Shown here: positions 28,128-41,008 of the stretch, in pieces
Numbering within the stretch: the first letter of the stretch is position 1
Layout: every line of letters begins with the position of its first letter
Assembly: GCA_017880865.1 (NCBI GenBank)
Contig: JADGRL010000008.1
Coordinates: forward strand, 20,480 to 84,479
Reading direction: 5' to 3'
Length of the DNA stretch: 64,000 bases
Source: Gallionella sp.
Lineage (GTDB): Bacteria > Pseudomonadota > Gammaproteobacteria > Burkholderiales > Gallionellaceae
Made by a program: the position numbers and the translations under genes
The notes under the pieces: model-generated
The model's input: the letters and a program-made list of their open reading frames with translations, nothing else
Told to the model about the DNA's origin: nothing
Databases searched by the model: none

Positions 28128-29408
28128 ATGATATTTATTTACTCCCTCGCGCTGTGGCTGCTGTTGCCCTACATTTTTCTGCACCTGCTTTGGCGTGCGC
28201 GCAAACAACCAGAATATCTGCGCCACATTGGTGAGCGTTTCGGCTTTTATTCCATAAAATCTGGCAAACCAATTATATGGCTTCACGCCGTCTCTGTTGG
28301 CGAAACCCGCGCCTCGCAAAGTCTTGTTACCAGACTGCGCGAAACCTACCCTGACCATCAAATCCTGATCACCCACACCACCCCCACCGGCCGCACTACC
28401 AGCGAACAATTGTATGGCGATAGTGTGTTGCGCGCATATCTCCCTTATGACTTTCCTTTTGCTGTGCGTAAATTCTTACTCCATTTTCGCCCGCAACTTG
28501 GCATTCTGATGGAAACAGAAATTTGGTTTAATTTGATTCATTTTTGCCATGGATTAGGTATACCACTTTTGCTGCTGAATGCGCGCATGTCTGAAAGATC
28601 TGCACAAGGTTACGGTCGATTTGCAAAATTAACGCTCAATGCATTGGGTGAACTCACTGCCATAGCCGCGCAATCCGCTGACGATGCCGTGCGCTTGACC
28701 AGTCTAGGCGCACAAAATATATTAATAATGGGCAACCTCAAATTCGATATCAAACCGCCATACGCCATGCTCGAATTGGGAAAACAACTGCGCGAACAGT
28801 TTGGCGTGACACGAAAAGTACTTCTTGCTGCCAGCACCCGCGAGGGAGAAGAAGTATTGTTGCTTGATGCCCTGAAAAATATCCTTATCCCTGACTTGCT
28901 GCTGGTGATCGTCCCGCGCCACCCACAACGCTTCGCCGATATCGCAAACTTACTTGAGCAACGCGACATCTTGTTTCAGCGCAGAAGCAATAATCACGCT
29001 GTGTCAGATGAAATTCAAGTGGTGCTGGGCGACAGCATGGGAGAAATGTTTGCTTACTACGCCGCCTCAGACATCGCTTTTATCGGCGGCAGCCTGCTAC
29101 CTTTCGGCGGACAAAACCTGATCGAAGCATGCTTAGTTGGCACACCCGCATTGGTCGGCCCATATACCCACAATTTTGCAGAGGCGACCCGGCTAGCTGT
29201 TTCAGCCGGAGCTGCAATCCAGGTAACTGATGCATCAGGTCTTGCTACGCTCGCGCAACGCTTATTTCAGGACTCCAAAACGCTACTCGGCATGCGTCAA
29301 CAATGTGCCCAATTTATAGAGCCCAACCTTGGCGCAACTTCAAAGTCCCTGCAACTCATCCAACAGCACTTGATCAATTCAACGATCAAACATTCTTCTA
29401 ACCCTTAA
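28128..29408 (+). CDS. waaA: 3-deoxy-D-manno-octulosonic acid (Kdo) transferase
   Basis: A 426-residue GT30 enzyme (also called KdtA) that adds Kdo to lipid A precursor at the inner membrane. The N-terminal membrane helix (residues 3-22), then ARKQPEYLRHIGERFGFY and WLHAVSVGETRAS with catalytic Glu59, are diagnostic. LLLNARMSERS, FIGGSLLPFGGQNLIEAC and the C-terminal sugar-nucleotide domain follow. The frame is open to a start at 28056, but the ATG at 28128 matches the family N-terminus and length. Confidence 0.92.
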   Translation: MIFIYSLALWLLLPYIFLHLLWRARKQPEYLRHIGERFGFYSIKSGKPIIWLHAVSVGETRASQSLVTRLRETYPDHQILITHTTPTGRTTSEQLYGDSVLRAYLPYDFPFAVRKFLLHFRPQLGILMETEIWFNLIHFCHGLGIPLLLLNARMSERSAQGYGRFAKLTLNALGELTAIAAQSADDAVRLTSLGAQNILIMGNLKFDIKPPYAMLELGKQLREQFGVTRKVLLAASTREGEEVLLLDALKNILIPDLLLVIVPRHPQRFADIANLLEQRDILFQRRSNNHAVSDEIQVVLGDSMGEMFAYYAASDIAFIGGSLLPFGGQNLIEACLVGTPALVGPYTHNFAEATRLAVSAGAAIQVTDASGLATLAQRLFQDSKTLLGMRQQCAQFIEPNLGATSKSLQLIQQHLINSTIKHSSNP

Positions 29409-29443
29409 AACCAGGTTAGTTTTGGAACGTTCTGGCCCCCTTT

Positions 29444-32982
<3,539 letters not shown>

Positions 32983-33179
32983 AATATAAATACCTAATAA
33001 GAATAATAATGACAGTTATTGTTGTTAATGACCCAAGTAATCTTATTTAAAACAAAATGATAACAATTAAAAATTCTGATAATTTGTTGTTGATTTTGGT
33101 GCGGGTAAATGTTGATAACTTTATTCATTGCCTTAATAATGATATTTATTAACATTTTATTCACAGCGCGCACACAGGG
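32983..33179. other. Candidate oriC, AT-rich dnaA-dnaN gap
   Basis: A 197-base strongly AT-rich gap with TTATTCACA at 33157-33165, a perfect DnaA box (TTATNCACA), and a one-mismatch box on the other strand at 33110-33118 (reads TTATCAACA). Runs of A/T at 33040-33090 could serve as the unwinding element. The gap between dnaA and dnaN is a common origin site. The count of perfect boxes is low, so the upstream side of dnaA may share the function. Confidence 0.55.
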
Positions 33180-34535
33180 TTATCCCCTTAATGTTTGTAA
33201 TAATATTTTATAGTCAGCATCTATTGTCGTGTCGATAGTTCGTAAATTAGCTATTGTTTTACAAGCATGAATTACCGTCGAATGATCTTTTCCGCCGAAT
33301 GAGTTTCCAATTTCCGGCAAGCTCATCGTAGTTATTTCTCTTGCCAAGGACATTGCAATTTGTCGCGGACGGGTTAAATTCCGAGTGCGTTTTTTTGAAA
33401 GAAGTTCGGCCATTTTAATCCGATAATAATCCGCCACTGTTTTTTGGATATTATCAATAGAAACAAGCCTGCTCTGTGCAACTAAAATATCTTTTAAGCC
33501 CTCTCGCGCCGTTTCGATGGAAATAATACGCTTATGAAACTTGGCATAGGCTTCGACACGCTTTAATGCGCCCTCTAGTTCGCGAACATTTGAGCTAACG
33601 TGCTTTGCAACAAAAAAAGCAACTTCATCATTAAGAGAGTAACCACTTAGTGAAGCTTTTTTCAAAAGAATAGCTACGCGCATTTCCAACTCGGGTGGTT
33701 CAATTGCAACCGTTAAGCCCCAGCCGAAACGCGATACTAGACGGCTTTCTAACCCGGTTATTTCTTTAGGAAATGTGTCGCTGGTCAAAATAACCTGTTT
33801 ATGAGAGTCAACCAATGTGTTGAATGCGTAAAAGAACTCCTCTTGAGTTTTTGCTTTACCGGCAAAAAATTGAATATCATCAATAAGTAAAACATCAAGT
33901 GAGTGATAAAATTGTTTAAATTCTTCAAATTTGTTGGTTTGATAGGCCCGAACAACATCTGCAACATATCTTTCGGCATGCATGTAGCATATTTTTGCTT
34001 GTGGATTACTCAGCCTAATTTGATTACCAATGGCTTGTAATAAGTGTGTTTTACCTAGCCCGACCCCACCATATATAAAAAGAGGGTTGTAAGAAACCCC
34101 TGGTAATTCAGCTACTTGTGTTGCGGCAGCGAAACCTAATTGATTGGCTTTACCAATAACAAAATTTTCGAATGTGAGACTGGGATTTATTTTTCCATAA
34201 CCTCTAAAAGAGGTTTCAATCTTGGGTTTGTTTTCAATTGAGCTAATTATCTTTTTTGGAGGGGGCGGTTCGGGCGATTTGTTTATGTTCGCTAAATCTA
34301 GAATACGAAATTCAAATGGTGGTACTTTCGCATAGGTTAGTCCTGCTTGTCGGCTAATTTCAGGCAAAAAACGTTCTTGAACAAGCTTTAAAGTAAAGCT
34401 GTTAGGCGCTGTAAGGACCAATGTTCCATTCTCACTCTTGAGATGCAGAGGCTTTATCCATGAGTTATATTGTTGTGGCGGCAGACTCTTTTCAAACGAG
34501 CTGAGGCATGAATCCCAAAAAGAAAGTTCCTGCAT
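33180..34535 (-). CDS. dnaA: Chromosomal replication initiator protein
   Basis: The replication initiator, 451 residues from the ATG at 34535. The frame opens at 34622, but the N-terminus ELSFWDSCLSSFEKSLPPQQYNSWIKPL is the standard domain I start, and a promoter-like site lies in the extension. Domain III has Walker A GGVGLGKTHLLQAIGN and Walker B LLIDDIQFFAGK; domain IV has LARE...PEIGNSFGGKDHSTVIHACK, the DnaA-box binding signature. Domain II is short. A GGAG lies 18 bases before the chosen start, farther than usual. Confidence 0.97.
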   Translation of the reverse strand: MQELSFWDSCLSSFEKSLPPQQYNSWIKPLHLKSENGTLVLTAPNSFTLKLVQERFLPEISRQAGLTYAKVPPFEFRILDLANINKSPEPPPPKKIISSIENKPKIETSFRGYGKINPSLTFENFVIGKANQLGFAAATQVAELPGVSYNPLFIYGGVGLGKTHLLQAIGNQIRLSNPQAKICYMHAERYVADVVRAYQTNKFEEFKQFYHSLDVLLIDDIQFFAGKAKTQEEFFYAFNTLVDSHKQVILTSDTFPKEITGLESRLVSRFGWGLTVAIEPPELEMRVAILLKKASLSGYSLNDEVAFFVAKHVSSNVRELEGALKRVEAYAKFHKRIISIETAREGLKDILVAQSRLVSIDNIQKTVADYYRIKMAELLSKKRTRNLTRPRQIAMSLAREITTMSLPEIGNSFGGKDHSTVIHACKTIANLRTIDTTIDADYKILLQTLRG

Positions 34536-34578
34536 AGTTTGAGTTAAGAAAGGCTCCGCGGGAATTAAGATTTTCATT

Positions 34579-34609
34579 ATTCTACACGGCAAACTTAAAC
34601 TTATCCACA
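34579..34609 (-). promoter_or_regulatory. Candidate dnaA promoter overlapped by a perfect DnaA box
   Basis: On the minus strand TAGAAT (34584 to 34579) matches five of six bases of the -10 consensus. The DnaA box TTATCCACA (34601-34609 on the plus strand) covers the position expected for the -35 element and no good -35 hexamer is seen. This arrangement would give DnaA autorepression, well known for dnaA genes. The box may also take part in origin function. Confidence 0.5.
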
Positions 34610-34629
34610 GGCAAAAAAGCAAATTAGAC

Positions 34630-34658
34630 TTGACACATAACGGTTAAGGCTTTGTAAT
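34630..34658 (+). promoter_or_regulatory. Sigma70-type promoter for rpmH-rnpA
   Basis: A perfect -35 hexamer TTGACA (34630-34635), a 17-base spacer and TGTAAT (34653-34658, five of six) lie 32 bases before the rpmH start. This is among the best promoter matches in the window and fits strong expression of a ribosomal protein gene. It probably drives rpmH, rnpA, yidD and yidC. Confidence 0.75.
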
Positions 34659-34690
34659 AGCGCGTTTTACGATTCACCAAGGAAGAAAAC

Positions 34691-34825
34691 ATGAAACGCA
34701 CATACCAGCCATCAGTAGTCAAAAGAAAACGCACCCATGGGTTTTTGGTACGCATGAAGACACGTGGGGGCCGCGCAGTTATCCGCGCACGTCGCGCTAG
34801 GGGCCGCGTAAGACTCGCGGTTTAG
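34691..34825 (+). CDS. rpmH: 50S ribosomal protein L34
   Basis: A 44-residue protein: [18 protein letters not shown] at the start, then the highly basic tail ending RGRVRLAV. Length and sequence are standard for L34 of the large ribosomal subunit. The ATG has AAGGA seven bases upstream. It begins the rightward gene set on the other side of dnaA, the classic rpmH-rnpA arrangement. Confidence 0.98.
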   Translation: MKRTYQPSVVKRKRTHGFLVRMKTRGGRAVIRARRARGRVRLAV

Positions 34826-34856
34826 CATCTCGTCCAAATTTACTTTCGCTTATCGT

Positions 34857-35177
34857 TTGCTTCGCGCGGACGGATTTGATCAGATTATTCACGCAGAAAA
34901 TATCGCGGATAAATATTTCAAGATATTTTTTGCTCGTAATCACAAGAACAATGCCCGAATTGGGATAATTGCAAGCAAAAAAACCTTGCCTCGTGCGGCA
35001 GATCGCAATCGTGTAAAAAGAATCATTCGGGAAGCGTTTCGCCAACACACAATCAAGCTTTGCAAGCTGGACATGGTTGTGATGGTGAGGCGCGATTATG
35101 CCCAGAAGGTTGATGTGCGGATTAATAATTTGGATGGGCTTTTTAGCCAAGTTGAAAGCAGATGCGCAGATTATTAA
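34857..35177 (+). CDS. rnpA: Ribonuclease P protein component
   Basis: The protein subunit of RNase P, which binds the catalytic RNA and helps cleave tRNA 5' leaders. The signature [31 protein letters not shown] spans residues 32-62. From the TTG at 34857 it is 106 residues. Codons just upstream in frame encode SSKFTFAYR, which resembles the normal RnpA N-terminus (F-T-F-x-x-R-L), but no standard start codon precedes them before the in-frame stop at 34809. The true start may therefore be an unusual codon such as the ATC at 34827. Confidence 0.92.
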   Translation: MLRADGFDQIIHAENIADKYFKIFFARNHKNNARIGIIASKKTLPRAADRNRVKRIIREAFRQHTIKLCKLDMVVMVRRDYAQKVDVRINNLDGLFSQVESRCADY

Positions 35178-35371
35178 TTATGCTGATACGCGGCTATCAA
35201 GTCCTAATTAGTCCACTTGTCCCCCAGACGTGTAGATTTACCCCCAGTTGTTCCCATTATGCCGGTGAAGTCATTGCTAAACACGGTGTAATAAAAGGTG
35301 GCTGGCTCAGCATTAAACGATTGCTGCGCTGTAACCCTTGGAATCCCGGCGGATACGACCCCGCGCCCTAA
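35162..35371 (+). CDS. yidD: Membrane protein insertion efficiency factor YidD
   Basis: A 69-residue protein with all family marks: [54 protein letters not shown]. YidD is a small inner-membrane-associated protein that helps YidC-dependent insertion. The ATG overlaps the last 16 bases of rnpA, so translation is coupled, and yidC follows after 15 bases. Confidence 0.97.
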   Translation: MRRLLIMLIRGYQVLISPLVPQTCRFTPSCSHYAGEVIAKHGVIKGGWLSIKRLLRCNPWNPGGYDPAP

Positions 35372-35386
35372 CATTTAGGCTTGATC

Positions 35387-37045
35387 ATGGATCTACAAAG
35401 ACTTTTTTTGTTTTTAATATTTGCTTTCTCGCTTATGTTGGTTTGGGATGGATGGCAGCGCTATCAACATCCTGAACAACTAAGCGTTGCGGCTAGCAAG
35501 GATGTGCTTAAACCGCAGCCAGTACTTCCTTCAGGTTCAGGTCAAGCTGTTTTGGCAGAAACGGGAACGGCACCCATTGCACAGCAGTCTGTCCAGCAGG
35601 CAACCGGGAAAACCATACACGTCAAAACTGATATTCTTGAAATAGAAATTAGTACCATTGGCGGCGATATCAACCGCCTAGTGTTACTCAAGCATCCTGA
35701 CAGCCTGGATAAGACTAAGCCGCTGGTACTTTTCAATCGCGGCAAAGGAACACACAATTATTTTGCCCAGTCCGGACTGATTGGCGCGGACCTGCCAAAC
35801 CACAATAGTGTGTTTGTGGCTGAACATGACAGTTATGAACTTTCGGGTACTGACGAACAAGTACAGGTAAGGCTTAAAGCTGAGGGTGATTCAAGTCTGA
35901 AGGTTATCAAGGTAATAACTTTCCACAAAGGAAGTTATTTGATCGATATTTCCTACGAGCTAGAAAATGCAGGTTTGCAGACTGCAACAGCAAGCAGCTA
36001 CTTTCAAATAGTTCGTGATAGTGTTGCGCCAGAAGGAAGTTTGAGATTTTTGCCGACTTACACGGGTGTGGCGGTCTATAACAACAAGGAAAAACTCAAA
36101 AAGGTAGAATTTACAGATATCGATAAAGGTAAAGCTGAATATCCAAGGCAATCAGACGATGGTTGGATTGGTATTCTTCAACATTATTTTGTTTCTGCGT
36201 GGCTGCCAAAGGAAAATACCAAACGTGAGTTTTTTTCACGCAAGCTGGATGGAAACCTTTATTCCGTAGGAATTGTTTTGCCGGTTTTGAATATAGAGCC
36301 AGGACAAAAAGCGAATGTGGGCTCGACCCTTTATGCCGGTCCCACCGAGGCTACTCTTGATAGAATCGCTCCCGGCTTGGGACTAACGGTAGATTACGGG
36401 TGGCTGACTATCATTGCTGTCCCGTTGTTCTGGGTAATGTCACTGTTTAACGATTGGATACACAACTGGGGTGTTTCCATCATCCTGCTTACCATCCTAA
36501 TCAAGCTGCTATTTTTTCCTCTCTCGGCTGCAAGCTACCGTTCCATGGCAAAGATGCGTCTGGTCGCACCGAAGCTCGAGAAAATCAAATTACAGCATGC
36601 TGATGACCGCGAACAGTTAAATCGCGCCATGATGGAGTTGTATAAAACGGAAAAAATTAACCCATTGGGCGGATGTTTGCCAGTGTTAATCCAAATCCCT
36701 GTTTTTATTGCGCTGTATTGGTCTATTTTGTCAAGCGTTGAGATGCGAAATGCCCCATTTTTCGGGTGGATAACCGATCTATCTGCAGCGGATCCGTATT
36801 ACATTTTGCCGCTGATTATGGGTGCGAGCATGATTATTCAGACGCGTCTCAATCCTAAGCCGCCGGATCCCATGCAAGCAAAGGTTATGCAAATTATGCC
36901 TATTGTTTTCAGCGTAATGTTCTTCTTTTTCCCAGCTGGATTGGTATTGTATTCCATTGTGAATAACCTTCTTTCGATTACCCAGCAGTGGTATATCACC
37001 CGAGCAGCCGAAACAGAGAGCAAAGGTATCGTTGCAAAGCGTTGA
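35387..37045 (+). CDS. yidC: Membrane protein insertase YidC
   Basis: A 552-residue Gram-negative YidC from the ATG at 35387 (a TTG six bases earlier is in frame). One N-terminal helix (LFLFLIFAFSLMLVWDGW) is followed by a large periplasmic beta domain to about residue 340, then the five-helix insertase core with the hydrophilic-groove Arg in ILLTILIKLLFFPLSAASYRSM and the block NPLGGCLPVLIQIPVFIALYW. It inserts proteins such as ATP synthase subunit c, whose gene lies downstream. Confidence 0.97.
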   Translation: MDLQRLFLFLIFAFSLMLVWDGWQRYQHPEQLSVAASKDVLKPQPVLPSGSGQAVLAETGTAPIAQQSVQQATGKTIHVKTDILEIEISTIGGDINRLVLLKHPDSLDKTKPLVLFNRGKGTHNYFAQSGLIGADLPNHNSVFVAEHDSYELSGTDEQVQVRLKAEGDSSLKVIKVITFHKGSYLIDISYELENAGLQTATASSYFQIVRDSVAPEGSLRFLPTYTGVAVYNNKEKLKKVEFTDIDKGKAEYPRQSDDGWIGILQHYFVSAWLPKENTKREFFSRKLDGNLYSVGIVLPVLNIEPGQKANVGSTLYAGPTEATLDRIAPGLGLTVDYGWLTIIAVPLFWVMSLFNDWIHNWGVSIILLTILIKLLFFPLSAASYRSMAKMRLVAPKLEKIKLQHADDREQLNRAMMELYKTEKINPLGGCLPVLIQIPVFIALYWSILSSVEMRNAPFFGWITDLSAADPYYILPLIMGASMIIQTRLNPKPPDPMQAKVMQIMPIVFSVMFFFFPAGLVLYSIVNNLLSITQQWYITRAAETESKGIVAKR

Positions 37046-38369
37046 TACCATTGCTGCCATAGCCACGGCGCAGGGCCGTGGCGGAGTTGGGGTGATTCGT
37101 CTCTCTGGACCCCAAAGCAAAGTAATCGGCAGCGAAATTTCTGGCAAGCCGCCTGCTGCGCGGCATGCAACCTACTGCAATTTCCTGGACGAAAATGGCG
37201 TTGTGCTGGATCAGGGTATCTCATTGTATTTTCCTGCCCCACACTCTTATACAGGCGAAGAAGTATTTGAGTTGCAAGGCCATGGCGGCCCCGCCGTGCT
37301 ACGCATGTTATTACAGCGTTGTCTCGATTTGGGTGCGCGGTTGGCGCAACCCGGTGAATTCACGCGACGGGCTTTCCTGAATAACAAGCTTGATTTGGCT
37401 CAAGCGGAAAGTGTTGCCGATCTGATTGAAGCCAATACCACAGAGGCCGCTCGTAGCGCGGTGCGCACCCTGAGTGGGGAATTTTCAGCCGCCGTTCAAG
37501 GCATGATAGAAGAACTGATTTTTCTGCGTATGTTGGTCGAGGCGATGCTGGATTTTCCGGAAGAAGAGGTGGACATCATCAACCTCGAACGCCGCGATGC
37601 ATTACTGAACAACACCCAGGTGAAATTGAAACACACCCTCGACACTGCCAAACAAGGGAGCCTTCTGCGTGAAGGCGCACATGTCGTCATTGCAGGATCG
37701 CCGAACGTCGGCAAGTCCAGCCTACTGAACAGGCTATCTGGTGAAGAGGTGGCTTTGGTCAGCGACATTCCAGGCACAACCCGTGATGTCATTCGCCAAG
37801 CCATCCAAATTCGTGGCGTACCAATGCACATTATGGATACGGCGGGTCTGCGTGAATCGCAAGATACTGTAGAAAACATGGGTATTGCACGCACCCACCA
37901 GACTTTGCACCACGCCGATTTGATCTTGTTGTTGTTGGATGCCTCTCGGGGCTTAACTGCACAAGATGAAGCCATTCTTGCAGGATTGCCGGCAGACATA
38001 CCGCGCTTATTGGTGTTCAATAAAATCGACCTAATTAAAAACAAGGAAGTTTTGTGGGCGGGAAGCAATCCTTGGGTTGGCGTTTCTGCCAAAACTGGGG
38101 AGGGCTTGGAAGAGTTACGTGGTAAATTGCTGGAGGCCGTTGGTTGGCGCGACCAGGAAAGCGGAACATTCATGGCGCGTGAGCGACACTTGCGATCTTT
38201 GGCTTTAGCGCAAACGCACTTGAACCATGCCCACACAGTGTTGGCTAGCGCCGAGTTATTTGCCGAAGAGTTGCGCTTAGCGCAACGAGCGCTCAATGAA
38301 ATTACTGGGGAATTCACCGCAGATGATTTGCTGGGTGAGATTTTCAGCAGTTTTTGCATTGGAAAATAG
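37032..38369 (+). CDS. mnmE: tRNA uridine-5-carboxymethylaminomethyl modification GTPase
   Basis: A 445-residue GTPase that works with MnmG to modify U34 in tRNAs. The N-terminal folate-binding domain begins DTIAAIATAQGRGGVGVIRLSG; the G domain has GSPNVGKSS, DIPGTTRD, DTAGLRES and NKID; the protein ends with the FCIGK (FCxxK) motif needed for catalysis. The start is a TTG inside the yidC stop region, with AAAGG five bases upstream; it overlaps yidC by 14 bases. Confidence 0.96.
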   Translation: MQSVDTIAAIATAQGRGGVGVIRLSGPQSKVIGSEISGKPPAARHATYCNFLDENGVVLDQGISLYFPAPHSYTGEEVFELQGHGGPAVLRMLLQRCLDLGARLAQPGEFTRRAFLNNKLDLAQAESVADLIEANTTEAARSAVRTLSGEFSAAVQGMIEELIFLRMLVEAMLDFPEEEVDIINLERRDALLNNTQVKLKHTLDTAKQGSLLREGAHVVIAGSPNVGKSSLLNRLSGEEVALVSDIPGTTRDVIRQAIQIRGVPMHIMDTAGLRESQDTVENMGIARTHQTLHHADLILLLLDASRGLTAQDEAILAGLPADIPRLLVFNKIDLIKNKEVLWAGSNPWVGVSAKTGEGLEELRGKLLEAVGWRDQESGTFMARERHLRSLALAQTHLNHAHTVLASAELFAEELRLAQRALNEITGEFTADDLLGEIFSSFCIGK

Positions 38370-38376
38370 CCGATAT

Positions 38377-38392
38377 TGTTTCACGTGAAACA
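38377..38392. other. parS centromere-like site (perfect palindrome)
   Basis: TGTTTCACGTGAAACA is an exact 16-base palindrome identical to the general bacterial parS sequence. It sits 8 bases after the mnmE stop and before the mnmG promoter. Together with the site at 31847 it brackets the dnaA region, 6.5 kb apart. ParB is expected to bind here. Confidence 0.96.
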
Positions 38393-38398
38393 CAATGT

Positions 38399-38427
38399 TT
38401 GGGATTGCAGCCTGCCTGTTGTATGAT
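38399..38427 (+). promoter_or_regulatory. Candidate promoter for mnmG-rsmG-parAB
   Basis: TTGGGA (38399-38404), a 17-base spacer and TATGAT (38422-38427, five of six) lie 27 bases before mnmG. The parS site ends 6 bases upstream of the -35 element, so ParB spreading from it could affect this promoter and thus parAB expression. This is inferred from spacing. Confidence 0.5.
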
Positions 38428-38453
38428 GCGCGTCCTTTCAAAGTTGTAGCGAA

Positions 38454-40355
38454 ATGAAATTTCCTGATATATTCGACGTGATTGTGGTGGGCGGGGGGCA
38501 TGCTGGTACCGAGGCGGCCTTAGCTAGCGCGCGCGCGGGATGCAAGACTTTGTTGCTTAGTCATAATATCGAAACGCTGGGGCAGATGTCCTGTAATCCG
38601 TCCATTGGCGGGATAGGTAAAGGGCACTTGGTCAAAGAGGTGGATGCGCTCGGTGGAGCAATGGCGGCCGCCACGGACGAAGCTGGTATACAGTTTCGCA
38701 TCTTAAACTCCAGCAAAGGCCCGGCAGTACGCGCCACTCGTGCGCAGGCCGACCGTCTGCTTTACAAGCAAGCCATACGATCTCGGCTTGAAAACCAGCC
38801 TAACCTCTGGTTGTTCCAGCAGGCTGTGGATGATTTGCTGGTTGAGCAAGATAGGGTGCGCGGCGTAGTTACTCAGCTAGGATTGCGTTTTGGCGCGAAA
38901 GCTGTGGTGCTGACCACGGGCACATTTTTGTCTGGATTGATCCATGTTGGGCAGAAAAATTATCAGGCAGGTCGTGCAGGTGACCCGCCGTCAATCAGTC
39001 TGGCGCATCGGTTGCGCGAACTGAATCTTCCTGTTGGGCGATTGAAGACCGGCACGCCGCCTCGCATAGATGGTCGAACTATTGATTATTCGGTTTTGCA
39101 TGAGCAGCCAGGCGACGATCCGGTGCCGGTGTTTTCGTTCATGGGCAATGCTGCTCAGCACCCTAGGCAGTTGCCATGCTGGATAACCGAAACAAATAAG
39201 CGGACGCACGACATCATTAGCGGCGGACTGGATCGATCGCCGTTGTTCACGGGGGTGATCGAGGGTGTGGGGCCGCGCTATTGTCCATCCATCGAAGATA
39301 AAATTACCCGCTTTGCCGATAAATCCTCCCATCAGATTTTTCTTGAACCGGAGGGGTTGACCACGCACGAAGTTTATCCCAACGGCATTTCCACCAGCCT
39401 GCCGTTCGATGTGCAATTGGACTTGGTGCGTTCTATTAAGGGCTTAGAAAATGCTCATATTTTGCGGCCAGGATATGCGATCGAATATGACTACTTTAAT
39501 CCTATTGGATTGAAAAGTTCTCTGGAAACCAAGGCGATACAAGGTTTGTTCTTCGCTGGGCAAATTAACGGTACGACCGGTTATGAAGAGGCTGCAGCGC
39601 AGGGTTTGCTGGCCGGACTTAACGCAGCACTACAAGTTGGCGAACGAGAGGCGTGGTGTCCGCGCCGCGATGAAGCCTATTTGGGTGTGCTGGTGGACGA
39701 TTTGATCACGCAAGGTGTTTCAGAGCCGTATCGTATGTTTACCAGCCGCGCAGAGTACCGTTTGCAACTACGCGAAGACAACGCTGATTTAAGGTTGACG
39801 GAAATCGGACGCAAGCTGGGAATCGTGGATGATGCGCGTTGGCAGACGTTTGAGCAAAAGCGAGAATCCATTGATCGAGAACAGGAACGATTGCGCAACA
39901 CTTGGGTGAACCCGCGCAACTTGCCGGAAGAAGATGCGGTGCGCGTGTTGGGCAAGCCTATCGAGCGCGAATATGCGCTGCTTGAGTTGTTGCGCCGTCC
40001 GGATGTGAGTTATACCAGCCTGTTAACATTGCCAGGCGCGGGTGTCGGTGTGGATGATGAAAAAGTCGCAGAGCAGGTTGAAACCCAAGCGAAATATCAC
40101 GGCTATATTGAACGGCAACGCGATGAAATCGGGCGCAATGAGCAGAATGAAACATTGGGATTGCCAGGTGATTTGGACTATCGTGAGGTGCGCGGGCTGT
40201 CTATCGAAGTGCAGCAAAAACTTAATCAGCACAAGCCCGAAACGATAGGCCAGGCGGCACGAATTTCCGGTATCACACCAGCGGCGATTTCCTTGTTGTT
40301 GGTGCACCTGAAACGTGGGTTTCGCGATGCGCAACCAATACAAAAGCACACATGA
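38454..40355 (+). CDS. mnmG: tRNA uridine-5-carboxymethylaminomethyl modification enzyme MnmG (GidA)
   Basis: A 633-residue FAD enzyme, partner of MnmE. The FAD motif [20 protein letters not shown] is at residues 11-30; [24 protein letters not shown] contains the conserved Cys; the second Gly-rich block [13 protein letters not shown] and [20 protein letters not shown] follow. The C-terminal MnmE-binding helices end about residue 625. It is separated from mnmE by 84 bases holding parS and a promoter. Confidence 0.97.
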   Translation: MKFPDIFDVIVVGGGHAGTEAALASARAGCKTLLLSHNIETLGQMSCNPSIGGIGKGHLVKEVDALGGAMAAATDEAGIQFRILNSSKGPAVRATRAQADRLLYKQAIRSRLENQPNLWLFQQAVDDLLVEQDRVRGVVTQLGLRFGAKAVVLTTGTFLSGLIHVGQKNYQAGRAGDPPSISLAHRLRELNLPVGRLKTGTPPRIDGRTIDYSVLHEQPGDDPVPVFSFMGNAAQHPRQLPCWITETNKRTHDIISGGLDRSPLFTGVIEGVGPRYCPSIEDKITRFADKSSHQIFLEPEGLTTHEVYPNGISTSLPFDVQLDLVRSIKGLENAHILRPGYAIEYDYFNPIGLKSSLETKAIQGLFFAGQINGTTGYEEAAAQGLLAGLNAALQVGEREAWCPRRDEAYLGVLVDDLITQGVSEPYRMFTSRAEYRLQLREDNADLRLTEIGRKLGIVDDARWQTFEQKRESIDREQERLRNTWVNPRNLPEEDAVRVLGKPIEREYALLELLRRPDVSYTSLLTLPGAGVGVDDEKVAEQVETQAKYHGYIERQRDEIGRNEQNETLGLPGDLDYREVRGLSIEVQQKLNQHKPETIGQAARISGITPAAISLLLVHLKRGFRDAQPIQKHT

Positions 40356-41008
40356 ACTTGGCCGAAGAATTGCAGCGTGGCTGTGAGCAACTTGGGGTTG
40401 ATCTGAGCGTCGATGCGCAAAGCAAAATGCTAGATTATTTGGAGTTGCTGCACAAATGGAATAAGGTCTATAACTTGACCGCAATCCGCGATCCGCAGCA
40501 AATGGTGAGCCATCACTTGCTAGATAGTCTCGCCGTTATGCCGCATTTATGGCCTGGTCGGTGGTTGGATGTGGGGTGCGGAGCGGGCTTGCCTGGGATG
40601 GTTTTAGCAATTGCGCGACCGGACTGGCAATTCACCTTGCTGGATAGTAACAGCAAAAAAACCAGTTTCGTTCAGCAGGCGATCATCGAGTTGGGATTGC
40701 ACAACGTGAGCGTTCACTGTGCGCGTGTGGAGGAATGGCAGCCGACAGAACATTTTGATGGAATCATTTCTCGTGCGTTCACCGAGTTGGGTGGTTTTAT
40801 TCGCAGTACGCGCCATCTCATGGCGGAGCACGGGCGGTGGGCGGCGATGAAGGGGTCACCTAAACAAGAGTTGGCGGGGGTGCCGGACGGATGCAAGGTG
40901 GAGCGCGTTATACCGTTACATGTGCCGGGTTTGCAAGCGGCACGCAGCCTGGTAATTGCAACATGCCCAGTGTTGAATGCTATAAATAAAGGGAGCGAGG
41001 CGACATGA
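40352..41008 (+). CDS. rsmG: 16S rRNA (guanine527-N7) methyltransferase
   Basis: A 218-residue class I methyltransferase (GidB) that methylates G527 of 16S rRNA. Motifs: [47 protein letters not shown] for SAM binding, [14 protein letters not shown] and [15 protein letters not shown]. The ATG overlaps the mnmG stop and its own stop overlaps parA (ATGA in both cases), so four genes are translationally linked. Confidence 0.97.
   Translation: MNLAEELQRGCEQLGVDLSVDAQSKMLDYLELLHKWNKVYNLTAIRDPQQMVSHHLLDSLAVMPHLWPGRWLDVGCGAGLPGMVLAIARPDWQFTLLDSNSKKTSFVQQAIIELGLHNVSVHCARVEEWQPTEHFDGIISRAFTELGGFIRSTRHLMAEHGRWAAMKGSPKQELAGVPDGCKVERVIPLHVPGLQAARSLVIATCPVLNAINKGSEAT

Noticed and set aside
34797..35150. 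117-aa minus-strand ORF over rpmH-rnpA
   Set aside because: It is antisense to two clear genes and carries no motif.
37496..38359. Long minus-strand ORF (287 aa) opposite mnmE
   Set aside because: It lies wholly antisense to the MnmE coding sequence, has Ser/Arg-rich low-complexity composition and no recognisable domain.
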